From an uncultured Bacteroides sp. (GTDB lineage: Bacteria; Bacteroidota; Bacteroidia; Bacteroidales; Bacteroidaceae): 19,495 nt of DNA. Positions 13,732 through 19,495 of the stretch are shown here, in pieces (the stretch's first letter is position 1; the number at the start of each line of letters is the position of its first letter). The notes under the pieces are model-generated. The model saw only the letters and a program-made list of their open reading frames with translations. It did not search any database and was not told the origin of the DNA. The translations under genes and the position numbers were made by a program. Location of the stretch: assembly GCF_902491285.1 (NCBI RefSeq), contig NZ_CABUHK010000095.1, positions 1-19,495 of the forward strand, in the 5' to 3' direction.

Positions 13732-15723
13732 ATGAAAACAAATCTTAGTTCTCAAATCAGTCTCCACCGGGTCTCCCCCAGATACTACAGACCGGAGAAT
13801 GCATTTGAAAAATCAGTCTTGACAAGACTCGAAAAAATCCCCACAGACATCTATGAATCTGTAGAAGAAGGCGCTAACTACATTGCTCGCGAAATAGCAC
13901 AGACCATCCGCGAAAAGCAAAAGGCAGGACGTTTCTGCGTATTGGCACTGCCAGGCGGTGATTCGCCCAGACACGTATATACGGAACTTATCCGCATGCA
14001 CAAGGAAGAAGGACTCAGCTTCCGCAACGTGATCGTATTTAACATGTACGAATATTATCCATTGTCTCCCGATGCTGTCAACAGCAACTTCAACGCTTTG
14101 AAGAATATGTTGCTGGATCATATCGACATCGACAAGCAGAATATATTCACCCCGGATGGAAGCATTGCCAAAGATACTATCTTTGAATACTGCCGTCTGT
14201 ATGAACAGCGTATTGAAAGCTTCGGCGGTATTGATATTGCTTTGCTGGGTATCGGTCGTGTAGGAAATATCGCATTCAACGAACCAGGTTCACGCCTGAA
14301 TTCTACCACCCGTCTGATTTTGCTGGATAATGCATCACGCAATGAGGCAGCCAAGATTTTCGGAACGATGGATAATACTCCTATCAGTTCTATTACGATG
14401 GGTGTAGCTACCATTCTCGGCGCTAAGAAAGTTTATCTGCTTGCATGGGGTGAAAACAAGGCAGCCATGATTAAAGAATGTGTGGAAGGTGCCATCACCG
14501 ACACGATTCCTGCATCTTACCTGCAAACTCACAACAACGCGCATGTCGCTCTCGACCTTTCGGCAGCCATGAACCTGACACGTATCCAACGTCCGTGGCT
14601 GGTAACTTCCTGCGAATGGAACGACAAGTTGATCCGTAGTGCTATCGTCTGGTTATGCCAGTTGACAGGCAAGCCTATCCTGAAACTGACCAATAAAGAC
14701 TATAACGAAAACGGCTTGAGTGAACTGTTGGCTCTTTATGGCTCTGCATACAATGTAAATATCAAGATTTTCAATGATTTGCAGCATACCATCACCGGAT
14801 GGCCGGGTGGCAAACCGAATGCTGACGACACTTACCGTCCCGAACGTGCCAAACCGTTCCCGAAGCGTGTGATTATCTTCTCTCCACATCCGGATGATGA
14901 CGTAATCTCCATGGGGGGAACGCTTCGCCGCTTGGTAGAACAGAAGCATGAAGTACATGTAGCATACGAAACTTCCGGTAATATCGCCGTAGGTGATGAA
15001 GAAGTAGTTCGTTTCATGCATTTCATCAACGGATTCAACCAGCTTTTCAACAATAGCGAGGACCAGGTTATCAATGAGAAATATGCAGAAATACGTAACT
15101 TCCTGAAAAATAAGAAGGATGGTGATATGGACAGTCGTGACATTCTGACTATCAAAGGTCTGATTCGTCGTGGTGAAGCCCGTACAGCTTCCACTTACAA
15201 CAATATCCCGCTGGATCGTGTACACTTCCTCGACCTGCCGTTCTATGAAACTGGTAAGATTCAGAAGAATCCTATCAGCGAAGCGGACGTGGAAATCGTA
15301 CGTAACCTGCTCCGCGAAATAAAGCCTCATCAGATATTCGTAGCTGGCGACCTTGCCGACCCGCATGGAACACACCGTGTATGTACGGATGCTGTTTTTG
15401 CTGCCGTCGACCTCGAAAAAGAAGAGGGTGCAAAATGGTTGAAAGACTGCCGCATCTGGATGTATCGTGGCGCGTGGGCTGAATGGGAAATTGAAAACAT
15501 CGAAATGGCAGTGCCTATCAGTCCGGAAGAACTTCGTGCAAAACGTAATTCTATCTTGAAACATCAGTCTCAGATGGAAAGCGCTCCGTTCCTGGGTAAT
15601 GACGAACGTTTGTTCTGGCAGCGTAGTGAAGACCGCAACCGCGGTACAGCTACTTTGTACGACCAGTTAGGACTGGCTTCTTACGAAGCAATGGAAGCAT
15701 TTGTGGAATATATTCCATTATAA
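13732..15723 (+). CDS. NagB-like (deaminase-dead) domain fused to PIG-L/LmbE deacetylase domain
   Basis: A 663-residue cytosolic fusion. Residues about 40-285 follow glucosamine-6-phosphate deaminase (NagB). The substrate-loop LPGGDSP (73-79), the Glu in AFNEP (E184), R194 and K243 in GENKA are kept, but the E. coli catalytic Asp72 is Tyr106 (FNMYEY), Asp141 is Val177 and His143 is Asn179 (GRVGNIAFNEP), so ring opening and deamination should be lost. Residues 379-580 are a PIG-L/LmbE domain with an intact metal site: H386, D388, D389 in SPHPDDD and H545, H548 in DLADPHGTH; such enzymes remove N-acetyl groups from amino sugars. A linker of about 95 residues joins them. From memory, the same-length B. 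thetaiotaomicron protein (BT_0258) is catalogued as a NagB-like protein. The name nagB would therefore mislead. The gene has its own promoter and terminator and appears monocistronic. Confidence 0.9.
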   Translation: MKTNLSSQISLHRVSPRYYRPENAFEKSVLTRLEKIPTDIYESVEEGANYIAREIAQTIREKQKAGRFCVLALPGGDSPRHVYTELIRMHKEEGLSFRNVIVFNMYEYYPLSPDAVNSNFNALKNMLLDHIDIDKQNIFTPDGSIAKDTIFEYCRLYEQRIESFGGIDIALLGIGRVGNIAFNEPGSRLNSTTRLILLDNASRNEAAKIFGTMDNTPISSITMGVATILGAKKVYLLAWGENKAAMIKECVEGAITDTIPASYLQTHNNAHVALDLSAAMNLTRIQRPWLVTSCEWNDKLIRSAIVWLCQLTGKPILKLTNKDYNENGLSELLALYGSAYNVNIKIFNDLQHTITGWPGGKPNADDTYRPERAKPFPKRVIIFSPHPDDDVISMGGTLRRLVEQKHEVHVAYETSGNIAVGDEEVVRFMHFINGFNQLFNNSEDQVINEKYAEIRNFLKNKKDGDMDSRDILTIKGLIRRGEARTASTYNNIPLDRVHFLDLPFYETGKIQKNPISEADVEIVRNLLREIKPHQIFVAGDLADPHGTHRVCTDAVFAAVDLEKEEGAKWLKDCRIWMYRGAWAEWEIENIEMAVPISPEELRAKRNSILKHQSQMESAPFLGNDERLFWQRSEDRNRGTATLYDQLGLASYEAMEAFVEYIPL

Positions 15724-15760
15724 GGAAAAACATTCTTGATTAAGAGAATATAAAAACAAT

Positions 15761-15802
15761 GAAAGAAGAGTGGGAAGTTTGGATACTTCTCACTCTTTTT
15801 TT
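15761..15802 (+). terminator. intrinsic terminator after the NagB-like/PIG-L gene
   Basis: An 11-bp stem with one G-T pair (15768-15778 with 15785-15795; GAGTGGGAAGT / ACTTCTCACTC), a 6-base loop, and a run of seven T at 15796-15802. An A-rich left flank can extend the stem, so it could also work in reverse. Confidence 0.85.
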
Positions 15803-15805
15803 GTT

Positions 15806-15813
15806 TATTTTTG
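15806..15813 (+). promoter_or_regulatory. candidate -7 promoter element of the amidase-like gene
   Basis: TATTTTTG fits TAnnTTTG and lies 35 bases before the ATG at 15849, directly after the T-run of the preceding terminator. A TTTG at 15778-15781 is a little too far for the usual -33 spacing. Being in a T-rich tract lowers the significance. Confidence 0.4.
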
Positions 15814-15848
15814 CGGGCAATCTGTGATACATGACCTAAAAGAATTGA

Positions 15849-18761
15849 ATGATGAAAAAAATAATAGTGTTTTTTCTATGCCTTACGCTCGGCATAAACT
15901 TCCTTTCCGCACAGGATATTGAAAGGAATATAAAAGAACGGTTAACCGATTATTTCGGCAAATATACCGCAACAGCTAAAATCAGCACACCCAAACTGAA
16001 TAATATCGATATTAATTATGACCGCAAAACGATTACTGTCTATGTTTCGGAAAGTTTCGCTTACCAACCTTTCCGCCCAGAAACGGTAGAAACGATTTAT
16101 AATCAAATAAAAGAATTGCTCCCCGGCCCTGTCCATTATTATCAACTGACGATTTATGCGGACGGAAAGCCTATTGAAGAACTGGTTCCTAATTTGTATC
16201 GGAACAAGAAAAAAGACAAGGAGCGAATGTCTCTGAACGTTGATTATAAAGGAGCGCCCTGGGTAAAAAACATCTCACGACCTAATGATATTTCACGCGG
16301 ATTGCAAGACCGTCACATTGCAATCTGGCAAAGTCATGGCAATTACTTCAAGAATGACAAGAGCGAATGGGGATGGCAACGTCCCCGCCTATTCTGCACT
16401 ACGGAAGATTTGTTCACCCAATCTTTCGTTCTTCCTTATGTGATTCCCATGCTGGAAAATGCCGGTGCCATCGTTTATACTCCCCGAGAACGGGATACGC
16501 AAAAGAATGAAATCATAGTAGACAATAATATGCCCAACGCTTCCCTTTATCTGGAAGTAGGAAGTAAAAAAGCAAAATGGGCAATGGCTCCCGTAAAAGG
16601 ATTCGCCCAAAAGAAGACGATTTATAGGGATGGGGAAAATCCGTTCACCGACGGAACCTGCCGTTTCATCTCCACCGAGAGAAAGAAAAAGAAAAATAAG
16701 GATCAGGCATTTGCCGAATGGGTACCTAACCTGCCGGCAACAGGCAAATACGCCGTTTACGTTTCTTATCAGACACTGCCGAATAGCGTCAGCGATGCCA
16801 AGTACCTCGTTTTTCATAATGGCGGAGTTACAGAATTTAAAGTAAATCAAAAAATAGGTGGAGGCACGTGGGTTTATCTAGGCACTTTTGAATTTGACAA
16901 GGGAAATAATGACTATGGCATGGTTGTATTAAGTAACGAAAGCAATGAGCATGGTGTAGTATGTGCCGATGCGGTACGTTTTGGCGGAGGAATGGGCAAT
17001 ATTTCCCGGGGCGGAAAGATCAGCGGACTGCCCCGTTACCTCGAAGGAGCGCGTTACTCGGCACAATGGGCAGGAATGCCATCCGAAGTATATGCCGGAC
17101 GCAAAGGTGAAAATGATTATGTGGATGATATCAATACACGTTCCAATGCTATTAATTATTTATCGGGCGGTTCCGTTTATAATCCGAACCAACCGGGATT
17201 GCGTGTGCCGTTGGAAATGACAATGGCACTGCATAGTGACGCAGGATGCAGTAAAACAGATGAATTGATTGGTTCGCTCGGCATTTATACAACTGACTTT
17301 AATAATGGCAAACTGAACACGGGAACAGATCGGTATGCATCACGTGACCTAACCGATATCCTGCTTTCTCAGATTCAGAAAGATATTCATTCGAGCTATA
17401 ACCTGCCCTGGACACGCCGAAGTATGTGGAACCGGAATTATAGCGAGACGCGGCTTCCTGCCACTCCTTCTACGATCATCGAGTTACTTTCTCATCAGAA
17501 CTTCGCCGATATGCAGTTGGGACACGATCCGAATTTCAAATTTACCGTAGGACGTGCCATTTATAAAGGTATCTTGCAGTTTATTACCAGCCAACATGAC
17601 AAAGAATATGTAGTGCAACCTTTGCCTGTTAGTAATTTCGCTATCCGTTTCGGAAAAAAGAAGAATACGCTGGAACTTTCCTGGAAAGGTGAGGATGATC
17701 CACAAGAGCCTACTGCCCGTCCACGGGAATACATTGTATATACACGCATCGGTTACGGTGGATTTGACAATGGAACTTTAGTCAGCAAACCGTCTTATAC
17801 AGTCAAGATAGAGCCGGGACTTGTTTATTCATTTAAAGTGACTGCCGTTAACCGGGGTGGAGAAAGTTTCCCATCCGAGATTCTTTCCGCCTATAAAGCA
17901 AAACGGGAACGGGAAAAGGTATTAATCATCAATGGATTTGACAGAATCAGCGGTCCGGCTGTTATTAATACTTTTGATAAAGCAGGATTCGATTTAGAAC
18001 AAGATCCCGGAGTTCCGTACCTATCGAATATTTCATTCAGCGGAGCACAGACCGGATTCGACCGTTCGCAGGCAGGTAAAGAGGGAGAAGGTAGCCTGGG
18101 GCATAGCGGAAGCGAATTAGAAGGAATGAAAATTGCAGGAAATACGTTTGATTATCCTTTTATTCACGGGAAAGCGATTCAGGCGGTCGGAAAATATAGT
18201 TTCGTGTCATGCAGCGATGAAGCAGTAGAGAACGGATTGGTGACACTGGAAGATTATCCGATAGTGGATTATATCCTGGGATTGGAAAAAGAAGACCCTG
18301 CAAGTAAAGCCTACTATAAAACATTCTCCTCGGCTATGCAACGGATTATCACCAGCTATTGCCAGTCGGGTGGTAATATATTGGTTAGTGGTGCCTATGT
18401 GGGAAGCGATATGAGCGGAACACAAGGAAACCGGGAGTTTACGGAGAAAACACTGAAGTACGGTTACCAAAGTAGTTTGACTGATAAGACCTCAAACCGG
18501 ATCAATGGACTGGGACGTACGATTACCATCCCACGTGTTCCCAACGAGAACAGTTATGCCGTTCCTGCACCGGATTGTATCGTTCCGGCAGATACTGCAT
18601 TTCCGGTATTTACCTATGTTCCGGGCAACCAAAGTGCGGGCATCGCCTACAAAGGAAACTACCGCACTTTTGTATTGGGTTTTCCTTTTGAAAGCATTCA
18701 ATCGGAAGTTAATCGGGCAACTATTATGGCAGGCATATTGGGATTCTTTACTCAGAAATAA
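15849..18761 (+). CDS. secreted Amidase_3-like protein with golvesin-like insert and Fn3 domain ('xanthan lyase' type)
   Basis: A 970-residue exported protein with a signal peptide (cleavage near LSA-QD, residue 21). An N-terminal region (about 22-115) precedes an N-acetylmuramoyl-L-alanine amidase fold split in two: H163 in WQSHG and E186 in TTEDLFTQ on one side, H462 in ALHSD and E545 in TIIELLSHQN on the other. These match the zinc ligands and catalytic Glu of Amidase_3. Between them lies a golvesin C-terminal-like beta domain (about 228-380, ending VCADAVRFGGG). Residues 590-685 are Fn3-like (YSFKVTAVNRGGES). Residues 688-970 form an alpha/beta domain beginning KVLIINGFDR. Bacteroides homologues are, from memory, often named xanthan lyase, but no polysaccharide-lyase features are seen; a peptidoglycan amidase acting in the periplasm is more likely. 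Start may be the first or second of two adjacent ATGs (15849 or 15852). Confidence 0.82.
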   Translation: MMKKIIVFFLCLTLGINFLSAQDIERNIKERLTDYFGKYTATAKISTPKLNNIDINYDRKTITVYVSESFAYQPFRPETVETIYNQIKELLPGPVHYYQLTIYADGKPIEELVPNLYRNKKKDKERMSLNVDYKGAPWVKNISRPNDISRGLQDRHIAIWQSHGNYFKNDKSEWGWQRPRLFCTTEDLFTQSFVLPYVIPMLENAGAIVYTPRERDTQKNEIIVDNNMPNASLYLEVGSKKAKWAMAPVKGFAQKKTIYRDGENPFTDGTCRFISTERKKKKNKDQAFAEWVPNLPATGKYAVYVSYQTLPNSVSDAKYLVFHNGGVTEFKVNQKIGGGTWVYLGTFEFDKGNNDYGMVVLSNESNEHGVVCADAVRFGGGMGNISRGGKISGLPRYLEGARYSAQWAGMPSEVYAGRKGENDYVDDINTRSNAINYLSGGSVYNPNQPGLRVPLEMTMALHSDAGCSKTDELIGSLGIYTTDFNNGKLNTGTDRYASRDLTDILLSQIQKDIHSSYNLPWTRRSMWNRNYSETRLPATPSTIIELLSHQNFADMQLGHDPNFKFTVGRAIYKGILQFITSQHDKEYVVQPLPVSNFAIRFGKKKNTLELSWKGEDDPQEPTARPREYIVYTRIGYGGFDNGTLVSKPSYTVKIEPGLVYSFKVTAVNRGGESFPSEILSAYKAKREREKVLIINGFDRISGPAVINTFDKAGFDLEQDPGVPYLSNISFSGAQTGFDRSQAGKEGEGSLGHSGSELEGMKIAGNTFDYPFIHGKAIQAVGKYSFVSCSDEAVENGLVTLEDYPIVDYILGLEKEDPASKAYYKTFSSAMQRIITSYCQSGGNILVSGAYVGSDMSGTQGNREFTEKTLKYGYQSSLTDKTSNRINGLGRTITIPRVPNENSYAVPAPDCIVPADTAFPVFTYVPGNQSAGIAYKGNYRTFVLGFPFESIQSEVNRATIMAGILGFFTQK

Positions 18762-18801
18762 AAAATATCCTTTTTTTTAATCTGTTTCTCATTTTAAATT
18801 C

Positions 18802-18809
18802 TATCTTTG
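18802..18809 (+). promoter_or_regulatory. -7 promoter element of the small-protein/TusA-like operon
   Basis: TATCTTTG, an exact Bacteroides -7 box, 32 bases before the ATG at 18841. This makes the two following genes a transcription unit independent of the amidase-like gene. Confidence 0.65.
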
Positions 18810-18840
18810 CTACTGTAATAACCCTTAAAACTAGAAAAAG

Positions 18841-19155
18841 ATGTATACTATACAAGCAAATCCCAGCGGTACGCGCAGCATAGAAGTATCTAACGAAAAC
18901 TTGAGAACAATTGAAAAATATGCTCTGTTCCGCCATCTCATCGACAGTACCGGCATTGTAGATGAGGCAGTTCTGGATAAGTTGAAACTAAATATCCGCT
19001 CCCTTATCGCCAGCCAGGAAGAAGACAGCAAAGACTTGCTGGACCTCTGTATCGATGTGATTTATCACAATAATATGAAAGCATTCGGTTTGCAGCAACT
19101 TATCAAGCTTTATCTCACCTGGCTTTCCAGTCCGGAAACGGAAGAAGAGGAATAA
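18841..19155 (+). CDS. small conserved protein of unknown function
   Basis: A 104-residue soluble protein, predicted all-helical after a short N-terminal beta segment, with an acidic tail (ETEEEE). It has no signal peptide or membrane segment, and I do not recognise a family. The helices FRHLIDS, LKLNIRSLIA and LLDLCIDVIYHNN have regular hydrophobic spacing and suggest a small helical bundle. The ATG at 18841 follows an exact -7 box at a normal distance, which supports it as a real gene. Its stop is 2 bases before the ATG of the TusA-like gene, so the two proteins are likely made together and may act together. Confidence 0.75.
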   Translation: MYTIQANPSGTRSIEVSNENLRTIEKYALFRHLIDSTGIVDEAVLDKLKLNIRSLIASQEEDSKDLLDLCIDVIYHNNMKAFGLQQLIKLYLTWLSSPETEEEE

Positions 19156-19157
19156 CC

Positions 19158-19382
19158 ATGATTACGGTAAATACTCGCGGAACAACAGCTTACAGTCCGC
19201 TGATTCCTGCAATAAAAGCCATGTGTGGTGCTTCTCCCGGTGAAACGATAGAGATTATAATGAACCATGCCGACGCATTTCAGGATTTGAAAGAATATCT
19301 TTCCGAGCAAGGTATCGGTTTCCGCGAAATCTACGACGGAGAACAGATGACATTAGAGTTCACAATCAATAAAAAGTTTTGA
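19158..19382 (+). CDS. TusA/SirA-like protein lacking the catalytic cysteine
   Basis: A 74-residue protein with the TusA/SirA fold pattern: a first strand ITVNTRG, a helix starting at the Pro14-Leu-Ile position, GETIEIIMNHADA as second strand and turn, a second helix DLKEYLSEQG, and a final strand MTLEFTI. TusA proteins carry sulfur as a persulfide on the Cys of the CPxP motif after the RG turn. Here the motif reads AYSP (residues 11-14): Ala replaces Cys, while the second Pro stays. The only Cys is residue 23, one helix further on, so it cannot be assumed to take over. A binding or regulatory function is more likely than sulfur transfer. A purine-rich site (GAAGAGGAA) in the end of the previous gene serves its ATG. 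It is coupled to the preceding small gene and followed by a strong terminator. Confidence 0.75.
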   Translation: MITVNTRGTTAYSPLIPAIKAMCGASPGETIEIIMNHADAFQDLKEYLSEQGIGFREIYDGEQMTLEFTINKKF

Positions 19383-19406
19383 AAAAACATCCTAATGATT
19401 GAAGTT

Positions 19407-19446
19407 AAACATCCCAATGAATAAAAAAATCATTGGGATGTTTTTT
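19407..19446 (+). terminator. intrinsic terminator after the TusA-like gene
   Basis: A perfect 14-bp stem (19407-19420 with 19430-19443; AAACATCCCAATGA / TCATTGGGATGTTT), a 9-base A-rich loop, and a T-run at 19441-19446. An almost identical copy of the left arm stands just upstream at 19386-19399. Confidence 0.9.
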
Positions 19447-19454
19447 ATTATCCG

Positions 19455-19462
19455 TATCTTTG
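19455..19462 (+). promoter_or_regulatory. -7 promoter element at the start of the last gene
   Basis: TATCTTTG, an exact -7 box, ending only 4 bases before the ATG at 19467. With the usual distance from this box to the first transcribed base, transcription would begin at or near the ATG. Confidence 0.6.
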
Positions 19463-19466
19463 CGGC

Positions 19467-19495
19467 ATGAAAGAATATCGATTGACCGACTGGTT
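19467..19495 (+). CDS. first codons of a gene, probably YgiQ-family radical SAM protein (cut by window end)
   Basis: Only nine codons are visible, reading MKEYRLTDW. From memory, Bacteroides YgiQ-type radical SAM proteins start MKEY(R/K)LTDWLPTTKKE, so this is the likely identity, but the iron-sulfur cluster motif and the rest of the protein are outside the window. It stands alone after a strong terminator and with its own -7 box. Confidence 0.45.

Noticed and set aside
14653..15564. 303-codon open frame on the - strand opposite the PIG-L domain
   Set aside because: Antisense to a well-supported coding region; composition is rich in Phe/Thr/Arg without recognisable motifs.
18762..18801. A-run followed by T-run (AAAAAATATCCTTTTTTTT region) as terminator of the amidase-like gene
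   Set aside because: The only pairing possible is A-T without a GC stem, too weak to call an intrinsic terminator.

Overview
The window reads as a chromosomal segment of a gut Bacteroides (Bacteroidota). The evidence is the repeated Bacteroides-type -7 promoter motif TAnnTTTG (exact copies upstream of several genes), lipoproteins with LTSC / FTAC / LFLSC lipoboxes, one of them followed by an acidic export-type tail, a TonB C-terminal domain of the Bacteroides kind, a DUF4595-type lipoprotein, and a 663-residue NagB-like/PIG-L fusion whose length matches, from memory, a B. thetaiotaomicron protein. The species cannot be fixed from sequence alone. I see no rRNA, tRNA, CRISPR array or intact insertion sequence.

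Layout. (1) 1-328: the end of a TonB-type energy transducer, cut by the window edge and apparently carrying two single-base losses in A-runs. (2) 364-3035: a visibly A+T-rich block on the + strand with a DUF1643 protein, an unrecognised lipoprotein starting 4 bases later, and a DUF4595-like lipoprotein, closed by a long nested hairpin. (3) 9006 down to 3266 on the - strand: a complete tripartite RND efflux operon in the order adaptor, inner-membrane pump, outer-membrane factor, with junctions of 3 bases and a 1-base overlap. A short winged-helix-like peptide remnant follows the last stop codon. (4) 9282-11498: a patatin phospholipase fused to a POTRA and beta-barrel, divergent from the efflux operon. 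(5) 11499-11941: a gene-free stretch with several nested inverted repeats. (6) 11942-13583: a probable operon of a small conserved protein, a PlsC-type acyltransferase and a Nit2/YafV-type omega-amidase. (7) 13732-15723: the NagB-like/PIG-L fusion, with its own promoter and terminator. (8) 15849-18761: a secreted 970-residue protein with an Amidase_3-like zinc site interrupted by a golvesin-like domain, then an Fn3-like domain and a C-terminal alpha/beta domain. (9) 18841-19382: a two-gene operon of a small unknown protein and a TusA-like protein that lacks the catalytic cysteine. (10) From 19467: the first nine codons of a gene resembling Bacteroides YgiQ radical SAM proteins, on an apparently leaderless promoter.

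How it fits together. Much of the window concerns the cell envelope: xenobiotic export, an outer-membrane lipase, lipid acylation, surface lipoproteins, and a predicted peptidoglycan amidase next to an amino-sugar-binding/deacetylase fusion. The most distinctive observations are three proteins built on known enzyme folds. The NagB domain has lost the deaminase catalytic residues but keeps ligand-contact residues and is joined to a deacetylase with an intact metal motif. The Amidase_3 site keeps all four expected zinc/catalytic residues across an insertion of well over 100 residues. The TusA-like protein has Ala in place of the persulfide Cys.
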